From positions 1-11,473 of the forward strand of contig JAUYEO010000116.1 in NCBI GenBank assembly GCA_030689795.1: a stretch of DNA of 11,473 nucleotides. Reading direction: 5' to 3'. Below the pieces are notes generated by a model that was not told the DNA's origin, did no database searches, and saw only the letters and a program-made list of their open reading frames with translations. The position numbers and the translations under genes were made by a program. Origin of the DNA: Desulfobacterales bacterium (lineage in GTDB: Bacteria > Desulfobacterota > Desulfobacteria > Desulfobacterales > RPRI01). Below, one piece after another: positions 1-6,219 of the stretch (positions within the stretch are counted from its first letter, which is position 1; each line of letters starts with the position of its first letter).

Positions 1-123
1 AAATATAGAAAACAAGTTGACATGTATGGTAAGAAATCCCTTCTTTACGATTATGAATATCATAAAATGCGGCAAAAAAAATATCTATCATTGGAAAAAA
101 TTGAAAGCAATAATAGAATTTGA
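1..123 (+). CDS. Possible 3' end of a gene entering from the left (hypothetical)
   Basis: The first frame is open from base 1 to a TGA at 121-123, giving 40 codons that would be the C-terminal tail of a gene starting outside the window. The peptide is rich in Lys and Tyr (it contains YGKKSLLYDYEYHKM and ends SLEKIESNNRI) and resembles no family I recognise. A small inverted repeat (123-127 with 132-136, 4-nt loop) sits on the stop codon, as is common at gene ends. An alternative is a 33-codon ORF from ATG 22, but no good ribosome binding site precedes it. Forty open codons in A+T-rich DNA can occur by chance, so this is a weak call. Confidence 0.3.
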   Translation, partial: KYRKQVDMYGKKSLLYDYEYHKMRQKKYLSLEKIESNNRI

Positions 124-198
124 AGGTAAACACCTTTAATATAATCCTGTATCTCTTGCTAAAGATATTACTTGGTGTTAATGAAATTATGTCATTGT

Positions 199-221
199 GA
201 CGATTTTTTACGAGTGCATCA
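199..221 (-). repeat. Copy 1 of a TCGTAAAAAGTC-type intergenic repeat
   Basis: Read on the - strand, this stretch matches the + strand sequence beginning at 1848 in 15 of the first 20 positions, sharing the core TCGTAAAAA followed by TC two bases later. The two copies lie in opposite orientation on either side of the phosphate-transport operon. I recall elements of this kind as scattered intergenic repeats in Desulfobacterota, but that is memory and not a search. Confidence 0.45.
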
Positions 222-252
222 TAATTTATTTTACTCCTGAAAGGTGAGTTTT

Positions 253-906
253 ATGCTTAACTTTGTTTTTAAAAAGGAACGGCAGGTAGAGCTTTTGCTT
301 TATGAATATCTCGATACTTTCAAGCTGAGTCAGGAAAGCTTCTCTAAGGCGATAAACTCCTGCATTCTGAACGATACCAAATGTGAAGATTTCGATTTTT
401 ATATAAAGCAGACTCACAAGCAGGAGAATAAAACAAGCGATATCAGTGACGAGATAAATAATATCATGTACGGAAAAGCTCTGATTCCCGATTCCCGCGG
501 CGATATAATGCAGCTTCTCGGCGAGATAGATACCATTCCAAGACTCTTCAAGGATATTCTTTACATGATTCAGACTCAAAGGATGAGCATGCCGGTTTTT
601 CTTGTACCTGAAATAAAGGAACATATCAAAATCAGCATGGAATGCTGCGAGCTTCTGATAAGGCAGACCATTGCCCTATTTACAAACACGGGAGGAATCC
701 GGGCATTGCTCGGAAGCATAGACACAAACGAAAGCCACTGCGATAATATTGAGCGGAGAGTAACCGCCGCTATTTTTGATTCGCAGATAGATCCTTTTCA
801 GAAGATTCAACTCAAGGAGCTTGTTGAAAAAATCGGAAATATTTCCGACAAGGCAGAGAGCGTATCCAAGCTGATAAATATATTAAGTCTCAAGAGGCGT
901 GTATGA
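253..906 (+). CDS. DUF47/PhoU-like accessory protein of a PiT transporter
   Basis: This 217-residue soluble, mostly helical protein belongs by appearance to the DUF47 (PhoU-like, TIGR00153) family, whose genes sit beside PiT phosphate permeases and are thought to modulate them at the inner membrane. Acidic clusters of the PhoU metal-binding kind are visible: around residues 81-93 (SRGDIMQLLGEID), 160-167 (ESHCDNIE) and 192-202 (EKIGNISDKAE). The length is normal for the family, which runs about 205-220 residues. I place the start at ATG 253 because AAAGGTGAG, a good ribosome binding site, lies just upstream; the in-frame GTG at 244 falls inside that site. The stop overlaps the permease start (ATGA), indicating translational coupling. 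The family assignment is fairly secure, but the exact regulatory role is not known. Confidence 0.85.
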   Translation: MLNFVFKKERQVELLLYEYLDTFKLSQESFSKAINSCILNDTKCEDFDFYIKQTHKQENKTSDISDEINNIMYGKALIPDSRGDIMQLLGEIDTIPRLFKDILYMIQTQRMSMPVFLVPEIKEHIKISMECCELLIRQTIALFTNTGGIRALLGSIDTNESHCDNIERRVTAAIFDSQIDPFQKIQLKELVEKIGNISDKAESVSKLINILSLKRRV

Positions 907-1850
907 TGTACCCTCTTCTCGGCGGAATATTCATGGGCTGGTCGCTTGGATCAAACGATGCCGCCAATGTATTCGGCACCGCCGTCTCTTCCCGGATGAT
1001 AAGGTTCCGGACCGCTGCCTTACTTGCATCTTTCTTTGTCATTCTGGGAGCAGTTATATCGGGACGCGCGGGAATTGAGACGCTTCAGGGGTTGACCAGT
1101 TTTGGAATAGAAGAAGCTGTGATATCTTCTGTGGCGGCCGCAATTACGGTAACGATAATGACGGTTTTTGGCCTGCCGGTTTCAACATCCCAGGCGGTTG
1201 TCGGGTCGATCATCGGAATAGGCATATTAAATGGGCAGCTTAATTATGACGGAATGGGTAAGGTTGTTGCGTGCTGGTTCGGAACTCCAATCGGGGCGGC
1301 GGCGGTATCGATGCTTCTCTACAAGTTTTTTGCTTATATTTATAACAGGCGGAAGTTCAGCATATTCGAATCGGATATTGTTATACGTGTAGGGATGATC
1401 GTTGCCGGTTCTTACGGGGCTTACGCGCTTGGCGCTAATAATGTCGCCAATGTTACCGCTGTTTTTGTCGGTGCAGGACTGATCAGCGTGTTTAATGCCG
1501 CTCTGATCGGAGGGGTAAGCATAGCTCTCGGTATTCTCACTTACAGCAGGCCGGTCATGGAGACGGTAGGCAAGAAACTTGTGAGGCTCGATCCTTTTTC
1601 GGCGCTCATCGTTGTCCTTTCTCTTGGCATAACGGTACACTTTTTTACTGTGCTTGGCGTGCCGGTTTCAACATCCCAGGGAATTATTGGAGGAGTACTG
1701 GGGGTCGGGCTTCTGAAAGGCGTTGATACCATCAGCCGCAAGACTCTTTACCATATCTTTATCGGGTGGTTTTTAACTCCTTTTATCGCCTGTCTTTTTT
1801 CTATTGTCATAAATTATGTAATCCACCTTCAGTATATTCCTCACCAATGA
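903..1850 (+). CDS. pit: PiT-family inorganic phosphate permease
   Basis: This 315-residue inner-membrane protein has the internal duplication of the PiT family (PF01384). The signature GSNDAAN is at residues 16-22 in the first half and GANNVAN at 177-183 in the second. GLPVSTSQ (90-97) is mirrored by GVPVSTSQ (252-259). About ten hydrophobic segments are visible. PiT proteins use an H+ or Na+ gradient to take up phosphate, often as a metal-phosphate complex; a few members carry sulfate instead. The protein is shorter than E. coli PitA (about 500) but normal for the compact bacterial and archaeal form, and it starts almost directly at the first signature. ATG 903 overlaps the preceding DUF47 gene by 4 nt; ATG 906 is an alternative start. 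The pairing with DUF47 supports phosphate as substrate. The symbol is by family only. Confidence 0.9.
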   Translation: MMYPLLGGIFMGWSLGSNDAANVFGTAVSSRMIRFRTAALLASFFVILGAVISGRAGIETLQGLTSFGIEEAVISSVAAAITVTIMTVFGLPVSTSQAVVGSIIGIGILNGQLNYDGMGKVVACWFGTPIGAAAVSMLLYKFFAYIYNRRKFSIFESDIVIRVGMIVAGSYGAYALGANNVANVTAVFVGAGLISVFNAALIGGVSIALGILTYSRPVMETVGKKLVRLDPFSALIVVLSLGITVHFFTVLGVPVSTSQGIIGGVLGVGLLKGVDTISRKTLYHIFIGWFLTPFIACLFSIVINYVIHLQYIPHQ

Positions 1851-1870
1851 CGGCTTCGTAAAAAGTCATA
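1848..1870 (+). repeat. Copy 2 of the TCGTAAAAAGTC-type repeat, overlapping the permease stop codon
   Basis: TGACGGCTTCGTAAAAAGTC begins at the TGA stop of the permease gene and is the + strand counterpart of the element at 199-221. A repeat placed exactly at a stop codon is typical of dispersed intergenic elements that fold in the transcript or insert at gene ends. No partner arm within a few dozen bases is evident, so on its own it is not a hairpin terminator. Confidence 0.45.
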
Positions 1871-1901
1871 CAAAATTTATCCTTGCTATAAACGACGGAT
1901 T

Positions 1902-1920
1902 ATGGATATTAAGTATCCAT
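1902..1920. promoter_or_regulatory. Upstream activator dyad 1 (ATGGATA-N5-TATCCAT)
   Basis: A perfect 7-bp inverted repeat with a 5-nt centre (TTAAG). Its centre is about 149 bp upstream of the predicted sigma-54 transcription start at about 2060, in the distance range where NtrC-type activators bind. A second, imperfect copy follows at 1942. The probable ligand is the response regulator encoded at 3810-5180; this is an inference from position and symmetry. Confidence 0.55.
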
Positions 1921-1941
1921 CTCGAATAACAATTTGGAAAA

Positions 1942-1960
1942 ATGGATAGAAAGTATGCAA
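1942..1960. promoter_or_regulatory. Upstream activator dyad 2 (imperfect copy)
   Basis: ATGGATAGAAAGTATGCAA matches dyad 1 at 15 of 19 positions with the same half-site and spacing. It starts 40 bp downstream of dyad 1, about four helical turns, which would place both sites on nearly the same DNA face. Its centre is about 109 bp upstream of the predicted transcription start. Confidence 0.5.
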
Positions 1961-1995
1961 GCGCACGATTATTTATCGGGCGCCGGGTTAATTAT

Positions 1996-2008
1996 CATCA
2001 AGTATTTC
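1996..2008. promoter_or_regulatory. Weak IHF-like site between activator sites and promoter
   Basis: CATCAAGTATTTC resembles the IHF consensus WATCAANNNNTTR with mismatches at the first and last defined positions. Its place between the paired dyads and the sigma-54 promoter is where a DNA-bending site is expected in such promoters. The match alone would be unconvincing. Confidence 0.2.
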
Positions 2009-2033
2009 ACGATAATATAAATTGCAGTTTTTA

Positions 2034-2050
2034 TGGCACTCTCTTTGCTT
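2034..2050 (+). promoter_or_regulatory. Sigma-54 (-24/-12) promoter of the two-component operon
   Basis: TGGCAC, five bases, then TTGCTT matches the sigma-54 consensus (TGGCAC-N5-TTGCW) at every defined position, with the invariant GG (2035-2036) and GC (2047-2048) at correct spacing. The predicted start of transcription is about 2060, only about 3 nt before the kinase ATG at 2063. Because the second gene of the operon encodes a sigma-54 activator, the promoter is probably autoregulated. Confidence 0.8.
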
Positions 2051-2062
2051 AAATAATAGTAT

Positions 2063-3802
2063 ATGTTTAAAAAAATAATTAACAGCAAATTCTGGACGGG
2101 AGTTCCTCCCTGGGTTTTTATAGGCGCTGTCATGGTGCTGTTTCCTATTTTTGCGTTCATGACGATGCAGAACATTAACCGGGCGAGTCTGCACAATACC
2201 CGCCTTCTGCTTGAAAAGGGCGCCGCTCTCATCAGGTCGTTCGAGGCAGGCACAAGAACCGGCATGTCCGGAAACTTCATGGGAAGCTTTCACCTTCAGA
2301 GGCTTTTAAGCGAAACCGCGATGCAGCCCGATATAGTCTATCTTCTTGTCACGGACGCCGAAGGGACTATCGTTGCCCACAACCAACCTGATCATGTCGG
2401 CGAAACCTATGAAACCGGTATGGATTTAAAAGAGATCTTTGCGGCAAAGGATGTGCAGTGGCGTGTTGTTACAATCTCTGATGACATAAAAATATTTGAA
2501 GTCTACAGAAGATTCGCCCCTGTCGGAGGAATGCACCGCGGAGATATGATGCGAAGATGGTTCAATCCGGGGTGCAATATTGAAAACCCCAGGCAGGCGG
2601 ATCTTATAATATTTGTCGGTCTTGATATGTCCGCCGTTGAAGAAGCAAGACTTGCCGATATGAAACATTCGGTCGTTATGGGGATTGTGCTGCTTCTTAT
2701 CGGTTTTGCCGGTGTCGTTCTGCTCTTTATGACTCAGAGCTACAGAAACGCAAAAGCCTCTCTTTCGCGCATAAAGGCTTTTTCGGATCATCTTGTAGAA
2801 AACATGCCTATAGGCCTTATCGCGGTGGACAATAACAGAAGAATTGCATTATTAAATCATGTCGCGGGATCAATCCTCTCCATTTCTCTTTCGGATATTT
2901 CCGGAAAAGCGGCGGAAGAGATTCTTCCCCCGGCTTTGTGGAACCTTATCTCCGGTCTGGAAGATCAGGAAGGAGTCATTGAAAAGGAGATTGAGTGCAT
3001 ATTGAACGACGGAAAGGCCGTGCCTCTTGAAGCAAGCGCAACAGCGCTGAAGGATGAAAAAGGCAATTTTCTCGGTTATGTAATTCTCTTTAAGGATTTA
3101 AGCGAAGTCCGCTCGCTTCGCAGGGAAGTCGCAAGAAGTCAGCGCCTCGCATCCCTCGGCAGCCTGGCAGCAGGTGTTGCGCATGAAATAAGAAATCCCT
3201 TAAGCTCCATTAAGGGGTTTGCCGTCTATTTCAGGGAAAGGCAGGAGAAAGAGGAGGAGAAAAAGATTGCAGGGATCATGATACAGGAAGTGGACAGGCT
3301 GAACAGGGTCGTAAGCCAGCTGGTTGAGCTTGCAAGGCCGGTTTCTGTTTCAAAAAAGCCTGTTTCACTCCGCACCGTCATTGAAAATTCCCTAAAGCTT
3401 CTGGAAAGGGATGCCTCGGAAAAGAAAATTGAAATAAAGACCATATTCATGCCGGAGGATCTTCAAATCGCAATTGACGGGGACAGGATTAATCAGGTTC
3501 TTTTAAACCTTTATCTTAATGCCATTGAATCCATGGAAAAGGGCGGCAGGCTTTCAGTTGAGCTTTCGGAAGGAGAGAAAGGGGCAATTATAAAGGTTTC
3601 AGATACAGGCTCGGGTGTCGGCGAAAAGGATCTTCCCCATGTTTTTGATCCGTATTTTACGACAAAGACTACCGGAACAGGTCTCGGGCTTGCCATAGTC
3701 CACAATATAATAGAAGCGCATGACGGCAAAATTACGGTTGAAAGCCGGCCCGGAGAAGGGACAGCCTTTACGCTCTTTTTGCCCGGCGCAAGGCAGGGAT
3801 AA
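2063..3802 (+). CDS. Membrane sensor histidine kinase, ZraS/HydH/AtoS type, with PAS domain
   Basis: A 579-residue two-transmembrane sensor kinase. In order: membrane segment (about 16-34), periplasmic sensor domain (35-203), second membrane segment (204-224), PAS domain (about 240-345), dimerisation domain with phosphoacceptor His374 in AHEIRNPLSSIKG, then the ATP-binding domain with N-box NLYLNAIES (Asn486), G1 box DTGSGVG (514-520), F-box VFDPYFTTK and G2 box GTGLGL (538-543). All catalytic motifs are intact. The periplasmic domain has a Met/His/Arg-rich loop with one Cys (about 155-171) followed by IIFVGLDMS, a pattern I associate with ZraS-like metal or envelope-stress sensors; the stimulus remains unknown. 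No ribosome binding site precedes ATG 2063, but the next Met (24) would remove most of the first membrane segment. The partner regulator starts 7 nt downstream. Confidence 0.9.
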   Translation: MFKKIINSKFWTGVPPWVFIGAVMVLFPIFAFMTMQNINRASLHNTRLLLEKGAALIRSFEAGTRTGMSGNFMGSFHLQRLLSETAMQPDIVYLLVTDAEGTIVAHNQPDHVGETYETGMDLKEIFAAKDVQWRVVTISDDIKIFEVYRRFAPVGGMHRGDMMRRWFNPGCNIENPRQADLIIFVGLDMSAVEEARLADMKHSVVMGIVLLLIGFAGVVLLFMTQSYRNAKASLSRIKAFSDHLVENMPIGLIAVDNNRRIALLNHVAGSILSISLSDISGKAAEEILPPALWNLISGLEDQEGVIEKEIECILNDGKAVPLEASATALKDEKGNFLGYVILFKDLSEVRSLRREVARSQRLASLGSLAAGVAHEIRNPLSSIKGFAVYFRERQEKEEEKKIAGIMIQEVDRLNRVVSQLVELARPVSVSKKPVSLRTVIENSLKLLERDASEKKIEIKTIFMPEDLQIAIDGDRINQVLLNLYLNAIESMEKGGRLSVELSEGEKGAIIKVSDTGSGVGEKDLPHVFDPYFTTKTTGTGLGLAIVHNIIEAHDGKITVESRPGEGTAFTLFLPGARQG

Positions 3803-3809
3803 TATCCGG

Positions 3810-5180
3810 ATGAAGCAAAAAAACAGAATACTTGTTGTCGACGACGATACCGCGCACCGCACAATGCTTCACGCGCTTATAGGCGGATGGGGATATGAAA
3901 TCTCCGAGGCGGACGACGGGTCGACCGCTGTTGACGAGGTGAGAAAAAGACCTTACGATCTTGTTTTGATGGATGTGAGGATGCTGAAGGTATCCGGAAC
4001 AGAAGCGCTCAGGGAGATCAAGTCGTTCAATCCCGCGGTTCCGGTTATAATCATGACCGCATATTCTTCGGTTGAATCTGCAGTTTCGGCGATAAAAGAT
4101 GGCGCCTACGACTATCTTACAAAACCGCTCGACTTCGACAAGCTGAAGCTCTCCCTTGAAAGAGCCATGGAGCATATCCAGCTTAAGGAAGAGAACCGCC
4201 TTCTCAAGGAAAACCTGGGGATCAGTTTTGACAGGCGGAATATGATCGGGCGAAGTCCCGCAATGGTAAAGCTGCTTGAAACGGTTGCCCTTGTTGCTCC
4301 GTCCGAAGCCACAGTGCTTATTACAGGCGAATCAGGAACCGGCAAGGAGCTGATTGCAGGCGCGATCCATTTCAACAGCGCCAGAAAAGACGGGCCTTTT
4401 GTGAAAATAAACTGCGCTGCGATTACGGATACCCTTCTTGAATCGGAACTGTTCGGCCATGAAAAGGGCTCTTTTACCGGGGCGGACAGAAGGAAAGAGG
4501 GGCGCTTTCTCCAGGCAAACGGAGGCAGCATTCTGCTCGATGAGATCAGCGAAATGCCTCCTGCAATGCAGGTAAAGCTTCTGCGGGTGCTCCAGGAACG
4601 TGAGATAACACGTGTCGGAGGCGAAAATGCCGTAAAAACGGATGTAAGGGTTATTGCCGCGACAAACAGGGATCTTAAAGAGATGGTCGCGTCCGGAGCT
4701 TTTCGCGAAGATCTTTATTACCGGTTGAATGTTGTGAGCCTGAATACTCCTCCGTTAAGGGAGAGAAAGGAAGACATTCCTCTTTTTGCGCAAAACTTCC
4801 TTGATATGTTTGCGGAAAAAAACCGGAAAAAGATAAAGGGATTTACTCCTGCGGCTATGGACGGAATTATAAAATACGGCTGGCCGGGAAACGTGCGGGA
4901 ACTGATGAATGCGGTTGAAAGGGCGGTTGTGCTTGCCCGGCCGGATTATTCGGATTATATTGACGAGAAAGACCTTCCGGCAATTCAGCGGGAGCTGCCG
5001 GAAAGCGTGAGCCCTCAGCCGGAAGAGACCTGGAACATGCCTCTTGAGGAAGTTGAAAAGGCCACGATATTAAAAACCCTCGAATCCTTAAAAGGGAATA
5101 AAAGCGAAACAGCCCGGAGGCTTGGTATAACGAGAAGAACCCTTCATAAGAAACTGAAAAAATACGGGGTAATGCCCTGA
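3810..5180 (+). CDS. NtrC-family sigma-54-dependent response regulator (ZraR/AtoC-like)
   Basis: A 456-residue cytoplasmic activator with three domains. The receiver has the acidic pocket DDD (11-13), phosphoacceptor Asp55 in DLVLMDVRM, Thr83 and Lys105. The AAA+ domain has Walker A GESGTGKE (173-180), the sigma-54-contacting loop GSFTGA (220-225, Ser replacing the usual Ala at its second position), Walker B ILLDE (241-245) and arginine-finger region FREDLYYRLN (298-307). A Fis-type helix-turn-helix ends the protein (about 415-452, with SETARRLGITRRTLHKKLKK). Every activator motif is present, so it should drive sigma-54 promoters when phosphorylated by the kinase immediately upstream. ATG 3810 is preferred over in-frame upstream starts because it opens directly into the receiver and follows the kinase stop by 7 nt, with AGGGA upstream. 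Candidate targets include its own promoter at 2034. Confidence 0.93.
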   Translation: MKQKNRILVVDDDTAHRTMLHALIGGWGYEISEADDGSTAVDEVRKRPYDLVLMDVRMLKVSGTEALREIKSFNPAVPVIIMTAYSSVESAVSAIKDGAYDYLTKPLDFDKLKLSLERAMEHIQLKEENRLLKENLGISFDRRNMIGRSPAMVKLLETVALVAPSEATVLITGESGTGKELIAGAIHFNSARKDGPFVKINCAAITDTLLESELFGHEKGSFTGADRRKEGRFLQANGGSILLDEISEMPPAMQVKLLRVLQEREITRVGGENAVKTDVRVIAATNRDLKEMVASGAFREDLYYRLNVVSLNTPPLRERKEDIPLFAQNFLDMFAEKNRKKIKGFTPAAMDGIIKYGWPGNVRELMNAVERAVVLARPDYSDYIDEKDLPAIQRELPESVSPQPEETWNMPLEEVEKATILKTLESLKGNKSETARRLGITRRTLHKKLKKYGVMP

Positions 5181-5383
5181 AATATCCATCTGCTCCCATT
5201 TCATTGGGATGACGCTTATTATGGAACAGAATAAATTGTCTGATCCACCCGACATAAGCTTCTTCAGTCCTGATTGAACCGAAACAGCTTCAATTTTTAT
5301 TTATGCTGATTGCTCTTTTCCAAATCTTCGAAAGCAGGGAACGAAATCAATTGCAATTGATCCTTTATTCCGCTCAGGGGGTT
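5181..5383. other. Convergent intergenic spacer, no gene seen
   Basis: This 203-nt stretch lies between the 3' ends of the response regulator (+) and the XRE-cupin gene (-). I see only an 18-22 codon ORF at 5209-5277 with no convincing ribosome binding site, a short imperfect stem around 5194-5209 (TCCCA/TGGGA) lacking a T-run, and the palindrome at 5346. No convincing intrinsic terminator is visible for either gene. Confidence 0.5.
5346..5361. repeat. 16-bp perfect palindrome ATCAATTGCAATTGAT
   Basis: The sequence equals its own reverse complement over all 16 bases with no central loop, so it is better suited to a protein-binding site than to an RNA hairpin. It lies just beyond the 3' end of the XRE-cupin gene and far from any evident promoter. 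A perfect palindrome of this length is mildly unlikely by chance in 11 kb. Confidence 0.4.
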
Positions 5384-5968
5384 TTATCTTGACTTCGAAT
5401 AGCTTTTTTCTCCAGCGACCACCACAATGCATTCGGCCTCTATGTTGCCGGCGTTTTGCGCTCGATGCGGTATGGATGGATCAAAGTGGATGGCATCCCC
5501 TGTGTCAAGACGGATAATTTCTTCCCCATAAACCAGTTCGATGGCCCCTTTTAAAACCAGAATGAATTCTTCTCCCGGATGATCAAACAGCGCCTTTATT
5601 TTTTTTTTAACCGGAGGATGTTTCATAATAAACGCTTCAATAAGATAAAGGAGCTGAGGCTTTTTAAACGCATAATAGGTAAAGCCGATATCAGATCCAC
5701 GGCGAACCACCTGCCTGCGTTTATTGCTTCTGGTTACGGTATATTTTTGTTCTGTGGTTGATCCACTTTCCTCAAAAAAAAGGCTGATGGGGACTTCCAA
5801 ACCCTGCGCAATTTTTGCCAGGGTGGCAATGGGAGGAGAGGAACGATTCGTTTCCAGACGGGACAGCATTCCTCTGGAAATTCCGATTTTTCTCCCCAGT
5901 TGTTCGAGTGTCATCCCCTTTGTTTTGCGGATCTGTCGAATTCTTTCTGCAATTTGTCTTTCAATCAT
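5384..5968 (-). CDS. XRE-family transcriptional regulator with C-terminal cupin domain
   Basis: A 194-residue DNA-binding protein. An N-terminal XRE helix-turn-helix spans about residues 6-66, with MTLEQLGRKIGISRGMLSRLE forming the two key helices. A short linker leads to a cupin_2 fold at about 118-185 with motif 1 around H130-PGEE and motif 2 GDAIHFDPSIPHRAQN (157-172). This HTH_3 plus cupin_2 layout is that of the PuuR/SutR group, where the cupin senses a small metabolite and the protein usually represses a neighbouring catabolic or transport operon. It is divergent from the dehydratase-TRAP operon, which makes that operon the likely target. The start ATG (5966-5968) has AAAGGGA a suitable distance upstream. 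Its G+C content is like the left part of the window rather than the operon it faces. Confidence 0.9.
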   Translation of the reverse strand: MIERQIAERIRQIRKTKGMTLEQLGRKIGISRGMLSRLETNRSSPPIATLAKIAQGLEVPISLFFEESGSTTEQKYTVTRSNKRRQVVRRGSDIGFTYYAFKKPQLLYLIEAFIMKHPPVKKKIKALFDHPGEEFILVLKGAIELVYGEEIIRLDTGDAIHFDPSIPHRAQNAGNIEAECIVVVAGEKSYSKSR

Positions 5969-6045
5969 CTATGGTTCCCTTTTTGAATCAGACCGGCATG
6001 GATTTGACTTTGAGCGTCCGATCATCCTTTTTTGTCTCAAGATGA

Positions 6046-6073
6046 AGCATAATGAAAAAAAATCTGTTGTCAA
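6046..6073 (-). promoter_or_regulatory. Candidate sigma-70 promoter for the XRE-cupin gene
   Basis: On the - strand, a perfect -35 TTGACA (6073-6068) is followed after 16 bases by TATGCT (6051-6046), four of six matches to the -10 consensus. Transcription would begin near 6039, giving a leader of about 70 nt. An 11-bp odd dyad TGTTG-T-CAACA (6065-6075) overlaps the -35 and could serve autoregulation. Confidence 0.5.
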
Positions 6074-6104
6074 CAAATAGAATTGTCCAATAATAAAAAA
6101 AATC

Positions 6105-6133
6105 TTGACATCAGGATAATAGTTTACCATAAT
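6105..6133 (+). promoter_or_regulatory. Sigma-70 promoter of the dehydratase-TRAP operon
   Basis: TTGACA (6105-6110), a 17-base spacer, and CATAAT (6128-6133) match the consensus at 11 of 12 positions with optimal spacing. Transcription would start near 6140, leaving a leader of about 80 nt that contains the palindrome at 6159-6191. Such a strong core promoter suggests control by repression rather than activation. Confidence 0.75.
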
Positions 6134-6158
6134 GCAACTAATTACGTTTAATTAAATT

Positions 6159-6191
6159 ATTTTCGACTTCGAAATTCCGGAAGTCAAAAAT
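6159..6191. promoter_or_regulatory. Candidate operator in the operon leader
   Basis: A 33-bp imperfect palindrome centred on 6175 pairs ATTTT-C-GACTTC with GAAGTC-A-AAAAT (11 paired bases per arm, one mismatch inside each arm). It lies about 20-50 bp downstream of the predicted transcription start, a typical roadblock position for a repressor. The divergent XRE-cupin protein is the obvious candidate ligand. A related half-site, TTTGACTT, occurs at 6003-6010 in the regulator's own leader. Confidence 0.5.
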
Positions 6192-6219
6192 CTAACGGAA
6201 AAAATACAAGGGTAAAATC

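Noticed and set aside
17..45. Perfect TTGACA at 17-22 as a -35 element
   Set aside because: No acceptable -10 hexamer at 16-18 bp; the nearest A/T-rich candidate is too far away, and it lies in a frame open from the window edge.
140..145. TATAAT as -10 of a promoter for the phosphate operon
   Set aside because: The hexamer is perfect but no good -35 is found at 15-18 bp upstream in this A+T-rich stretch; the operon promoter remains unidentified.
191..212. Pho box before the DUF47-pit operon
   Set aside because: TGTCA occurs once, as part of a GTCA-TTG-TGAC dyad, but the second direct repeat at 11-bp spacing needed for PhoB is absent.
226..624. 132-codon - strand frame opposite the DUF47 gene
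   Set aside because: No recognisable domain, and it covers a convincing + strand gene with a good ribosome binding site.
5194..5209. Intrinsic terminator after the response regulator
   Set aside because: The stem is only 5 bp (TCCCA/TGGGA) with a 6-nt loop and no following T-run.
5209..5277. 22-codon ORF (or 18 codons from ATG 5221) in the convergent spacer
   Set aside because: No convincing Shine-Dalgarno sequence, no recognisable peptide, and the length is expected by chance.
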